From contig NZ_SDKD01000032.1 of the NCBI RefSeq assembly GCF_004521915.1, positions 1-38,739 of the forward strand: a DNA stretch of 38,739 nucleotides, given 5' to 3'. Source of the stretch: Brevibacillus migulae. Its GTDB lineage: Bacteria; Bacillota; Bacilli; Brevibacillales; Brevibacillaceae. The notes beneath the pieces are model-generated. The model searched no databases. It saw only the letters and a program-made list of their open reading frames with translations, and was not told the DNA's origin. A program made the translations under genes and the position numbers. Shown here piece after piece: positions 1 through 6,669 of this stretch (the first letter of the stretch is position 1; the number at the start of each line of letters is the position of its first letter).

Positions 1-18
1 ACTCTCACCCTAGAGATG

Positions 19-75
19 ACGCCCATGCTGGGCGTACATAATGTAAGGCTTCGCCGTGTGTCGGCGAAGCCTTTT
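19..75 (+). terminator. Tandem hairpins with plus-strand intrinsic terminator
   Basis: Two perfect hairpins follow each other. The first pairs ACGCCCA with TGGGCGT (19-25 and 29-35). The second pairs AAGGCTTCGCCG (45-56) with CGGCGAAGCCTT (62-73) around a 5-base loop and continues into a short T run. The second is a good rho-independent terminator for a plus-strand gene lying outside the left edge. Nothing else is visible between 76 and 183. Confidence 0.75.
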
Positions 76-183
76 CCAGTTCGTATGTCAGTGCAAAGCA
101 TCGGTTACCCGCTTATCTGCTCGCTTGCGTATTTCCCCCTGCTTTGCTGATTCCCATCGATTTCAGGCGACAGCGCCCAAAAA

Positions 184-384
184 TTACTTCACATCGTATC
201 CTTGATCTTCAATCGCTTCCTTGATCGCTTCCAATGTCAATGCCGTTTCCTCGAATGCCACATCAACGGTTTTGCCCGCCAGATTGACTTTCCCCGACGC
301 TCCCAGTTCCTTCAGTGCTCCTTCGATCGATACGACGCAGTGATTGCAGGACATTCCTTCTACTTGAAGAGTTACGTTTTTCAT
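184..384 (-). CDS. copZ: Copper chaperone CopZ (HMA domain)
   Basis: This is a 66-residue single heavy-metal-associated domain. The metal-binding loop GMSCNHC (residues 10-16) gives the CxxC pair that holds Cu(I), and the ferredoxin-like fold fills the whole length, as usual for CopZ. The family carries cytosolic Cu(I) to a CopA-type P-type ATPase and to CsoR. The start is well set by an AAAGGAGCG Shine-Dalgarno just upstream. The expected copA partner is not next to it: the next gene downstream lies outside the window, and the gene upstream is an unrelated sugar permease with its own terminator. Expression is probably copper-induced, because a CsoR-type operator sits in the promoter. The fold and metal role are clear; the exact partners are inferred. 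Confidence 0.95.
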   Translation of the reverse strand: MKNVTLQVEGMSCNHCVVSIEGALKELGASGKVNLAGKTVDVAFEETALTLEAIKEAIEDQGYDVK

Positions 385-439
385 GAGTATTCGCTCCTTT
401 AGCGTTGACTATTTTGTAAAGGATGATTTCCTTATCTGA

Positions 440-467
440 ATAATACTATACCCCCTATAGTATTCAA
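440..467 (-). promoter_or_regulatory. copZ promoter with embedded CsoR-type operator
   Basis: On the minus strand a -35 TTGAAT (467-462) and a -10 TATTAT (445-440) are separated by 16 bases. The spacer is filled by a palindrome with arms ATACTATA and TATAGTAT around a GGGGG core (443-463). G-tract inverted repeats inside the promoter spacer are typical of CsoR-type copper-sensing repressors. The same element occurs at 8653-8674. Confidence 0.75.
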
Positions 468-518
468 GTGGTTTTTGAAAATTTTTTATTCCTCTCCCCG
501 GCTCCATTCAAAATGAAA

Positions 519-559
519 ACGGCAGCTCAAAACCGTATGTACCCGGTTCTGAACTGCCG
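519..559 (-). terminator. Intrinsic terminator of the S-box ABC transporter operon
   Basis: An imperfect 16-bp stem (520-535 with 544-559, two mismatches) is followed on the minus strand by TTTTCATTTT. It lies between the stop of the sugar-type permease and the copZ promoter, so it ends the riboswitch-controlled operon. Confidence 0.75.
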
Positions 560-702
560 CTGGTTTATTTGGTTGCAACTAGAAGAAATCGATGTTCCCT
601 GCTCTGAATAAAACCATGCTGATCCACCAGTTTATGCCCCCCGGCTTCAGCACCCGGAATACCTTGCTTGCCGAGTATGCCTCATACCGATTGATCACGA
701 GG

Positions 703-1707
703 TCAAGCCCTTCTCTTTCTCCGCACCTGATAGTACGTAACCGCCAAGGCCACCGCCAACACGATCCCTTTGACAATATCATAGGAGTAGTAAGGCAAAT
801 TGAGCATGGTCATCCCATTGAGCAGGACCCCGATCAGGATCGCCCCTACAAACGTGCCAAATACATTCGGTTTCCCCGCTCCGAATACGGAGAAGCCAAC
901 AAAAGCGGCGGCAACCGCGTCCATCAGCATGGATCCGCCGGCGCTTACCTGCCCCGTGCCGACCCGTGCCGCCAGCAGAATGCCCCCCAGCCCGGCAAAC
1001 AGAGCGGAAAGCACATACGCCAGCGTCCGGTAACGGTCAACCGGAATTCCGGACAAGCGGGCCGCTTCCAGATTGCCCCCCGTCATATAGAGCATCCGTC
1101 CCTGTCTCGTATAGGTCAGATACACATGAGTGAGCGCCACGAGCAGGAAGGTCAAAACAACCGGCACCGGCACGGACAAGATTTCCCCCTGTCCCAGCCA
1201 GAGAAACCAATCCTGGAATTTCCCCGGCGCATTCGTTCCATCTTGCATCGGCATGTTGGCGTAAATGGAATACCCTTTGGAATAAGTGGTATGAATGCCG
1301 TTCACAATGTACAGCATCGCCAAGGTGGCCAGCATATCCATGATTCTGATTTTCACTGCCAAAAAGGCGTTCACCAAACCGACGATCAGACTGAGGACAA
1401 TCGGCACTGCCAAGGTGACAAGAGGCCCTTGCTCGTACCAGACCATCATGGAAGCGGAAACGACGGTGGTCAAGGAAACCGTCGATCCGACAGACAGGTC
1501 AAAGCCCCCGACAATCAAGGAAAACGTGACACCTACCGCCACAAAGGTAACGATGGAGATCGAGCGTAAAATGTCCGTAATGTTGTCATACGTAAAAAAG
1601 TACGGATTGACGATGCTGAACAGCAGCACGACGATGGCAATCACCGCGACTGTTCCATATTTGTAGACGAGATCAAACAGGCTGAATGGTTTCGTGTTCG
1701 CTTCCAC
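703..1707 (-). CDS. Ribose/simple-sugar-type ABC transporter permease
   Basis: This is an integral membrane permease of the BPD_transp_2 (RbsC/YjfF) family, about 334 residues and full length, with eight to ten hydrophobic segments. It carries the typical FDLSVGS motif after the third segment and the conserved G-rich AGLGGILLAARVGTG region of this family. It would form the membrane channel for the binding protein and double ATPase encoded just upstream. I chose a GTG start at 1707 because GGAGGTGAG lies 8 nt before it. An in-frame ATG at 1728 lies inside the ATPase gene and has no ribosome binding site. The start codon therefore follows the ATPase stop by one base, a sign of translational coupling. 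The SAM riboswitch upstream of the operon suggests a sulfur-containing sugar such as methylthioribose rather than ribose (inference). Confidence 0.9.
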   Translation of the reverse strand: MEANTKPFSLFDLVYKYGTVAVIAIVVLLFSIVNPYFFTYDNITDILRSISIVTFVAVGVTFSLIVGGFDLSVGSTVSLTTVVSASMMVWYEQGPLVTLAVPIVLSLIVGLVNAFLAVKIRIMDMLATLAMLYIVNGIHTTYSKGYSIYANMPMQDGTNAPGKFQDWFLWLGQGEILSVPVPVVLTFLLVALTHVYLTYTRQGRMLYMTGGNLEAARLSGIPVDRYRTLAYVLSALFAGLGGILLAARVGTGQVSAGGSMLMDAVAAAFVGFSVFGAGKPNVFGTFVGAILIGVLLNGMTMLNLPYYSYDIVKGIVLAVALAVTYYQVRRKRRA

Positions 1708-1708
1708 C

Positions 1709-3199
1709 TTACTCACCTCCGCTGGCATAATACATGATCAATTCCTGTGTCGCTTCCGCTCTCGTCAGCTCTTTGACGATTTTCCCTTCAAACATCACGA
1801 GAATGCGGTCAGCGATCCCGATCACTTCCGGAAACTCGCAGGAAAAATAAAGGATTCCTTTCTTTTCTGTAGCTAGCTTGCCGATCAGCCGATAAATATC
1901 GCTTTTCGCCCCGATATCGACCCCTTTGGTCGGCTCATCGAATAGAAAGATGCTGGCATCCGTACCCAGCCATTTTCCGATCGCCACTTTTTGCTGGTTT
2001 CCCCCGCTTAAAAAGCCGACCAACTGGCCGATATTCGCCGTCTTGACACCGAGCTTCTGCACCAGGTCCTTGGCATGCCCGGCCTCTAGCCCCTGTCTGA
2101 CAAAGCCGAGTCCGGTCCATTTGGAGAGGGCCGCTACCGACAGATTGTTTTTCACCGATTCCTCTACAAAAATGCCTTCCTTGCGCCTTTCCTCCGGCAC
2201 CAGCACAAGCCCTTTTTCGACCGCATCCCTGGGAGAGTCCAGCCGCAGCTTGCTTCCTTTCAGCCGCACTTCCCCTGCTTCCGCCGGGTCCGCACCAAAC
2301 AACAATCGGGCCAGCTCTGTTTTTCCTGCCCCCACCAAGCCGACTACCCCGACGATTTCTCCCTCTCGTACCGTCAGATCGGCACCGCGCACTTTGCCCC
2401 CTTTGATCCCTCTCGCCTCCAGCAGCTTTTCCCCGATCGGTACGTCCACTTTGGGGAATTCCTCGGAAAAGCTTTTTCCGAGCATATGGGAAATCACTTC
2501 ATCCATATTAGTGTCCGCGGTTGCTGTCGTAGCGACACGCTGACCATCCCGCATGATGGTGATGCGGTCGCAAAGCTGAAAGATCTCCGGCAGACGGTGC
2601 GAGATATAGATGATCCCGACACCCGCGTTTTTCAGCTGGGCGATGATTTCAAACAGCCGCTCGCTTTCCTTGTTGCTGAGCGGTGCCGTCGGTTCGTCGA
2701 AAATCACGTATTTCGCTTTTTGCACCGTGGCACGCGCGATCAGGATCAGCTGCTTTTCCGAGAGCGTGCATTCTTCCACCTTTTTATGCACCGGAATGGC
2801 AAATCCGAAGCTGCGCAAGATGTCCGCTGACTCGGCAAACAGGCGCTTCCAGCTGATCAAGCTGCTCGCATTTTTGTGTACCAGCTGATCCATGAGAATG
2901 TTTTCCGCTACGCTCAGATTGGGGATCAGCGCGGTGTCCACTTCCTGATAGACACATTGAATGCCGAGCGCTTTCGCATCCTGTGGTGTATGGATAGCCA
3001 CCGGAGTGCCATCGATGGAAATGCTGCCGCCGTCCGCTTGATACGCACCGGTCAAAATCTTCATCAAGGTGCTTTTTCCTGCTCCGTTCGCTCCGAGCAA
3101 GGCGTGCACTTCCCCGGCCTTCACCTCGAAGTCCACTCCCTGTAGAGCGGGAACACCGGAAAACTGCTTGGTAATCCCCTGCATGTGCAAAGTAGACAT
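1709..3199 (-). CDS. Ribose/simple-sugar-type ABC transporter, double ATPase
   Basis: This 496-residue protein has two fused nucleotide-binding domains, as in RbsA, MglA and related carbohydrate uptake (CUT2) ATPases. The first half has Walker A GANGAGKST (36-44), a degenerate signature LSEKQ (about 146-150) and Walker B FDEPTA (167-172). The second half has GLVGAGKT (287-294), a regular LSGGNQQK signature and FDEPTKG. It powers import through the permease encoded next to it. AAGGGGGTG precedes the ATG. It lies in the order binding protein, ATPase, permease, all minus strand, and falls under the SAM riboswitch at 4386-4510. The family is certain; the substrate is inferred from regulation only. 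Confidence 0.93.
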   Translation of the reverse strand: MSTLHMQGITKQFSGVPALQGVDFEVKAGEVHALLGANGAGKSTLMKILTGAYQADGGSISIDGTPVAIHTPQDAKALGIQCVYQEVDTALIPNLSVAENILMDQLVHKNASSLISWKRLFAESADILRSFGFAIPVHKKVEECTLSEKQLILIARATVQKAKYVIFDEPTAPLSNKESERLFEIIAQLKNAGVGIIYISHRLPEIFQLCDRITIMRDGQRVATTATADTNMDEVISHMLGKSFSEEFPKVDVPIGEKLLEARGIKGGKVRGADLTVREGEIVGVVGLVGAGKTELARLLFGADPAEAGEVRLKGSKLRLDSPRDAVEKGLVLVPEERRKEGIFVEESVKNNLSVAALSKWTGLGFVRQGLEAGHAKDLVQKLGVKTANIGQLVGFLSGGNQQKVAIGKWLGTDASIFLFDEPTKGVDIGAKSDIYRLIGKLATEKKGILYFSCEFPEVIGIADRILVMFEGKIVKELTRAEATQELIMYYASGGE

Positions 3200-3270
3200 C
3201 GCTACACCCCCTTAAGAAGGAACATTCCCGTTGATCACTCAACGGGAAGTGCCAATCATGCTATTAGTGC

Positions 3271-4281
3271 TTACTTGCCCCATTCTTTCACGTATTGAGA
3301 AAGATCGGACATCGTTACCTTTTTGTCCTTCGGCAGATCATCCTGGTTGACGAGTACCGGGTTCAGCTTGACGCTGTCAGGTACTTGCTCCCCTTTGATT
3401 TTCTTGAAGACCGTCTCCGCATGAACCCGACCGATATTGGATGGATCTACCGCAGCTGTCGCTTTCCAAGGGGAATCCGCGTCCTGCATCAATTGCAGGT
3501 CTTCATCGCTCAAGTCGATGCCGTATACTTTGATCTCGGTGCGGCCAGCTTGCTGGATGGCACGGGTAGCGCCTTTTGCGAATTCATCCCAGGATGCCCA
3601 CACCGCTGTAATATCGCCTTTGTTCGGATATTTTTTCAAAATGGCTTCCATCTGCGTTTGTGTGTCCAACGCTGTATTATTGGATGCTGTGCCGAATGCA
3701 GCAATTTCTTTGACATCCGGATATTTTTTCAGAAACGCTTCATAGGTGATTTGGCGTTTTTCCATCGGCGCAAAGCCCGCGACCCAAATCTTCACGATAT
3801 TGCCTTTGCCGCCGTTATCCGCTGCCAGCTTCTCCAAGCTCAGGTCGGCCAGTTTTTGGTCGTCCTGCTCGACGACCGGCACGCCGGGAAGCTTGATGTC
3901 AGTGTCAAATAGCACCAGCGGGATTTTTTTGCTCACTGCTTTTTCCGCGCCTTGCTGCAGCGCTTCCGCTGTACCGTGGTCGATCAGGATCCCGTCGAAA
4001 TGCTGGTTTACCGCTGCATCCAGATTGGACGCCATCTTCGCCAGGTCTCCCTCGGCATTGAATACCGTGAGCTCCCCGCCGTTTTTCTCGACCTCCGCTT
4101 TTACGCCATTAATGTATTGAGCAGAAAACGTACCGACGTTTTGACGCATGACGAGTGCGATGCGCTTGGCATTTCCTTCCGCGCCTCCGGCAGCATTGTT
4201 GCCGCCTGCTCCACCGCATGCGGTCAAGACGGTGGAAAGTGCCAGAATAGCGAGGCAAGTCAGACGAAACTTCTTTTTCAT
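3271..4281 (-). CDS. Sugar-type ABC transporter substrate-binding lipoprotein (candidate methylthioribose binder)
   Basis: This 336-residue type-1 periplasmic-binding protein (RbsB class) starts with a lipoprotein signal. The lipobox LTAC gives a lipidated Cys22, so it would be tethered outside the membrane. The body carries the two-lobe Peripla_BP_4 pattern, from RIALVMRQNVGTFSAQ to the late VDPSNIGRVHAETVF region. I placed the start at 4281, where GGGGGAAACCAAC precedes ATG. A longer frame to 4353 would run through the riboswitch terminator and is rejected. It is the first gene after the SAM-I riboswitch, followed by the ATPase and permease. Riboswitch control makes methylthioribose or a related methionine-salvage sugar the best guess. 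No mtnK or mtnA gene is in the window to support this further. Confidence 0.9.
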   Translation of the reverse strand: MKKKFRLTCLAILALSTVLTACGGAGGNNAAGGAEGNAKRIALVMRQNVGTFSAQYINGVKAEVEKNGGELTVFNAEGDLAKMASNLDAAVNQHFDGILIDHGTAEALQQGAEKAVSKKIPLVLFDTDIKLPGVPVVEQDDQKLADLSLEKLAADNGGKGNIVKIWVAGFAPMEKRQITYEAFLKKYPDVKEIAAFGTASNNTALDTQTQMEAILKKYPNKGDITAVWASWDEFAKGATRAIQQAGRTEIKVYGIDLSDEDLQLMQDADSPWKATAAVDPSNIGRVHAETVFKKIKGEQVPDSVKLNPVLVNQDDLPKDKKVTMSDLSQYVKEWGK

Positions 4282-4334
4282 GTTGGTTTCCCCCTTTTTC
4301 TTTTTCTCCAAAGAAGAGGGCGTGGTATCAGCCA

Positions 4335-4369
4335 GCAAAAAAGCCTCTTTCATCAGATGAAAGAGGCTT
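4335..4369 (-). terminator. Expression-platform terminator of the SAM riboswitch
   Basis: A perfect 13-bp stem (4341-4353 with 4357-4369) with a 3-base loop is followed on the minus strand by TTTTTTGC. It lies between the S-box aptamer and the first start codon. The 5' arm contains GCCTCTT, which can pair instead with AAGAGGC at the 3' end of aptamer helix P1 (4391-4385). This gives a clear antiterminator alternative. Confidence 0.9.
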
Positions 4370-4385
4370 AAATCAGCGATTCCCG

Positions 4386-4510
4386 CCTCTTATCTGTCAG
4401 GTAGCATCTACCTGGTGGAGTTAGCACCTTGGCTCGCGAAAGTTTTCCTCTCACGTGCTAGGTTGCCGGGCTTCATAGGGCCATTCCCTCAGCCTTCTCT
4501 GGATAAGAGT
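4386..4510 (-). ncRNA. SAM-I (S-box) riboswitch
   Basis: Read on the minus strand, this segment holds the S-box consensus in order: CTTATCCAGAGAAGG, then TGAGGGAATGGCCCTATGAA, then GCCCGGCAACC, then the GGTGCTAACTCC block, closing with GATAAGAG. Helix P1 pairs 4387-4394 with 4502-4509. High SAM stabilises P1, frees the terminator at 4335-4369 and switches the operon off; low SAM allows readthrough. Controlled genes are the ABC importer genes at 3271-4281, 1709-3199 and 703-1707. Confidence 0.95.
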
Positions 4511-4548
4511 AATTCATATTTTCAAAACGTTTGGATTTGTATATACAG

Positions 4549-4577
4549 AATATAATGGCTTAAAACCAATCTGTCAA
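4549..4577 (-). promoter_or_regulatory. Sigma-A promoter of the S-box operon
   Basis: On the minus strand TTGACA (4577-4572) and TATATT (4554-4549) are separated by exactly 17 bases. Transcription would start near 4542, about 30 nt before the riboswitch, giving a leader of about 260 nt before the first gene. Confidence 0.85.
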
Positions 4578-4611
4578 CTTGGTTTTTACGTTTTCTTTCC
4601 TTGCCGATATC

Positions 4612-4773
4612 TCAACTTAATAGGATAAAAATACCCGTGCTAAAGCAAAGCGCCGCGACCAATGCATTCCCCGCTTGGAACCCTCTTCCTCCGCTCTCTT
4701 GGTTGACCAGGTAACCAGCGAATAGAACACAGCATCCTACAATGATGATCAAGCTTCCGATTAACCATTTCAT
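4612..4773 (-). CDS. Small two-helix membrane protein, unknown function
   Basis: A 53-residue protein made of two hydrophobic helices (about residues 3-23 and 36-52) joined by a polar Gly-rich loop. I do not recognise the family. The frame stays open upstream to 4968, but that extension is rich in basic and Cys residues and looks non-coding. A promoter-like pair TTGGCT-N17-TAGAAT (4828-4800) would start transcription near 4793, after most of the extension. GGTGG lies 8 nt before the ATG at 4773; an in-frame ATG at 4779 is also possible. It lies downstream of the peptide-signalling pair but beyond its terminator, so it is probably a separate unit. Confidence 0.45.
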   Translation of the reverse strand: MKWLIGSLIIIVGCCVLFAGYLVNQESGGRGFQAGNALVAALCFSTGIFILLS

Positions 4774-4799
4774 TGTCATATCCACCATCTGCTTGAGAC

Positions 4800-4828
4800 A
4801 TTCTATCCTTGTTTTCTCATACAGCCAA
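4800..4828 (-). promoter_or_regulatory. Possible promoter of the small membrane protein gene
   Basis: On the minus strand TTGGCT (4828-4823) and TAGAAT (4805-4800) are 17 bases apart. The match to sigma-A is moderate. Confidence 0.4.
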
Positions 4829-4970
4829 TGTAAAATCTGTATTCTCTTTTTTGTCAGCCGAACATTTTGGAAACATCTTACATATTTCGACTTCGACTTA
4901 CAAAAAATCCCCATTGCGCTACGCATGATTCCGTGAACGCAGAGGGACAAGATCATCCATGAGCCCAAAC

Positions 4971-4994
4971 GAAAAAGAACGCCCGTGAGCGTTC
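4971..4994 (-). terminator. Terminator after the signalling-peptide gene
   Basis: GAACGC and GCGTTC (4989-4994 and 4977-4982) form a short stem around a 6-base loop, followed on the minus strand by TTTTTC. It lies about 20 nt past the stop of the peptide gene and ends the regulator-peptide unit. Confidence 0.7.
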
Positions 4995-5016
4995 CCTTCT
5001 TTTACATGTTATAGGT

Positions 5017-5133
5017 TTACCAACCTGGATCATTGATATGTTCAATTACAGGAGCTGCTTTTGCTGTAGAAATACTCATCGGAAAAACAAAAACTAATGA
5101 AGCAATCATGAAAACCAAAACGGAACGTTTCAT
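5017..5133 (-). CDS. Secreted signalling pro-peptide of an RRNPP pair (38 aa)
   Basis: This short gene encodes a 38-residue precursor. It starts MKRS, has a hydrophobic core from about residue 5 to 22, and a signal-peptidase-like site after the TAKA of residues 23-26. Cleavage there would release the 12-residue tail APVIEHINDPGW. GGAGGGG lies 4 nt before the ATG. The start codon comes 18 nt after the stop of the HTH-TPR regulator, and a terminator follows at once. This layout (regulator, then a tiny exported peptide in the same direction) is that of Rap-Phr, NprR-NprX and PlcR-PapR. In those systems the C-terminal 5-8 residues are trimmed, re-imported by an oligopeptide permease and bound by the TPR domain. 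By analogy HINDPGW or a sub-piece would be the pheromone. I do not recognise this peptide from any named system. Confidence 0.8.
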   Translation of the reverse strand: MKRSVLVFMIASLVFVFPMSISTAKAAPVIEHINDPGW

Positions 5134-5151
5134 AATACCCCTCCATTTACC

Positions 5152-6438
5152 TTATTTTTCCTTACTTAGAATATTATACACTTTTTGCAACTTTTTTAAA
5201 ACTTCCAGATTCATATTTTCATCATTTTTTATAAAATGGCTTACGATGTGATTGATCGTCTCATAGCCTTTTTCATGCTCATTTACTTTGCCGTATTCCA
5301 ATGCGCTGTGGAGGTAAAAGTTGATGGCATCGTCGTATTGGCCTTTGCGCAGATAATAGTCGCCCTTTTGCTTGATAAAGCGCGCCATCTCTGTTTTTTT
5401 ATACGGTGTTCGCAAGGGAACCTTTTTGATTCTTTCTTCATGCCGCAGCAGCACTTCAATCTCGGCAAGGCGGTCTCTTTGCAAGTACAGCTCGAGCAAG
5501 AGATTGGCAACATGCAGGATCGTATTGTCGCCGGCACTTTCAACGAAATGCTCCAGCTGGTCAATCGCTGTATCCAAGTCCCCTTTTTTTCCAGTGAGGA
5601 CGGCTTGCATGAGCTTGACCTCCTCTTGGACGTGCGGCAAGGAGTACCTGCTGCAAATATTCAAGTAATATTCGGTAGACTCATAGTCGCCCAAATAATA
5701 ATAGCAATTGTAGATCGCGATCGTCGCGTCCACTTTCAGTTTGCTTTCTGTCAGATCCTCTTCCACGACGTTTTTACACAAGTTGATGCAATCTTCAAAC
5801 AGGCGAAGGTTGTAAGCATGTACACCCAGCTTATAGTACATCAGGATCCGCTCATCTACAGGCAAAAAGTGGGCATAATTCACGATTTCCTTGCCATTTT
5901 GATACGTCTGTGACAACTTCGAAAAATCATCGCGTTCGATCAGATACCTTTGCAGCAAGCCCCTGGCGATATACTGCGGGATGCCGCGGTCACGCGCATA
6001 TTTGGTAATCGTATTGTAGAGAAGCAATTGAAACTGCGTATTTTCCACATTCGTCGTAAAGTCATAGAGTCGTTCCAGGAGTGAATAGGTGTCCTCGCGG
6101 GAAGAGACCAGAAACTTCGCCGCGACCTTGGAAGCGAGTGCCGCATCGGAAAATTGGATCGCTTCCAACAGCAAATCAAGTAGTACATCTACACGCTCTT
6201 CCACAGTGATATAGTGTTCCACAATTTCCTGATAGGGAATATCCAGCACATTTTTGATCGCTTTGATCGTATGCATTTCGGGGCGCTTGGTATCCCCTCT
6301 CTCGATTTTCGAGACGGCCCCTTTGCTGAGTCCGGACAAATTGGCCAGCTGCGTAATCGATAGATTTGCCCGTTCTCTGTATTTTCTGATTATATCGCCG
6401 ATGGTTGTGTATAGAAGTACATTTACGCCGCCCTGCAT
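5152..6438 (-). CDS. RRNPP-type transcriptional regulator (HTH plus TPR repeats, NprR/PlcR-like)
   Basis: This 428-residue protein has an N-terminal Cro/C1-type HTH (about residues 11-69, with the recognition part LSGLSKGAVSKIERG). An all-helical C-terminal region of degenerate TPR repeats follows, with visible units around YKLGVHAYNLRLFEDCI, IYNCYYYLGDYESTEYY and KGDYYLRKGQYDDAINFY. Length and layout match NprR (about 420 residues) rather than Rap (no HTH) or PlcR (about 285). The family binds re-imported peptides in the TPR groove, which changes DNA binding. I chose ATG 6438 because AAGGTGG lies 5 nt upstream; a GTG at 6447 is less well placed. The pro-peptide gene follows directly. A palindrome over the promoter suggests autoregulation. 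Targets are unknown. Confidence 0.88.
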   Translation of the reverse strand: MQGGVNVLLYTTIGDIIRKYRERANLSITQLANLSGLSKGAVSKIERGDTKRPEMHTIKAIKNVLDIPYQEIVEHYITVEERVDVLLDLLLEAIQFSDAALASKVAAKFLVSSREDTYSLLERLYDFTTNVENTQFQLLLYNTITKYARDRGIPQYIARGLLQRYLIERDDFSKLSQTYQNGKEIVNYAHFLPVDERILMYYKLGVHAYNLRLFEDCINLCKNVVEEDLTESKLKVDATIAIYNCYYYLGDYESTEYYLNICSRYSLPHVQEEVKLMQAVLTGKKGDLDTAIDQLEHFVESAGDNTILHVANLLLELYLQRDRLAEIEVLLRHEERIKKVPLRTPYKKTEMARFIKQKGDYYLRKGQYDDAINFYLHSALEYGKVNEHEKGYETINHIVSHFIKNDENMNLEVLKKLQKVYNILSKEK

Positions 6439-6480
6439 AAGATCCACCTTCCACTAACATATCCATGCGCTTTCAAACCA

Positions 6481-6514
6481 ATTATACTAATTCTAACATT
6501 TCATATCGAATGTT
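6481..6514 (-). promoter_or_regulatory. Regulator promoter with imperfect 20-bp palindrome
   Basis: A TATAAT -10 box lies at 6486-6481 (minus strand). No good -35 box is present. The -35 position is instead covered by the 20-bp palindrome AACATTTCAT/ATCGAATGTT (6495-6514, 8 of 10 positions symmetric). A poor -35 box combined with an operator over it suits activation or feedback by the HTH-TPR regulator (inference). Confidence 0.5.
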
Positions 6515-6566
6515 GTAAAATATTGGTTTTTGTGTCGGAGGTTATGCCATCGTCCTTTCGCACAGG

Positions 6567-6642
6567 AAAAATCCCCTCTACCAGAGTGTACCACTTATCC
6601 AGCAGATAAGGTTGTCCATATTCCGGTCTGAGGGGATTTTTT
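6567..6642 (-). terminator. Large structured terminator
   Basis: The outer stem AATCCCCTC (6569-6577) with GAGGGGATT (6630-6638) is flanked by A and T runs on both sides. An inner hairpin CTTATC-CAGCA-GATAAG lies at 6594-6610. It would end the SDR/lipoprotein unit on the minus strand and can also work on the plus strand. Confidence 0.7.
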
Positions 6643-6669
6643 CCTCTTTTTTCGCTTATTCTTATTCTA

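Noticed and set aside
592..1569. A 325-codon plus-strand open frame
   Set aside because: It lies opposite the ABC permease and reads as a low-complexity His/Arg/Gln-rich product, typical of an antisense frame.
1705..1728. ATG 1728 as start of the sugar-type permease
   Set aside because: It has no Shine-Dalgarno and overlaps the ATPase gene; GTG 1707 has GGAGGTGAG at proper distance.
4612..4968. A 118-codon version of the small membrane protein
   Set aside because: The added N-terminus is basic and Cys-rich without family likeness, and a promoter-like site lies inside it. The 53-codon form is favoured.
5017..6438. Arbitrium (AimR-AimP) phage communication module
   Set aside because: No phage genes (integrase, repressor, structural genes) are nearby, and the pro-peptide tail does not look like an AimP hexapeptide.
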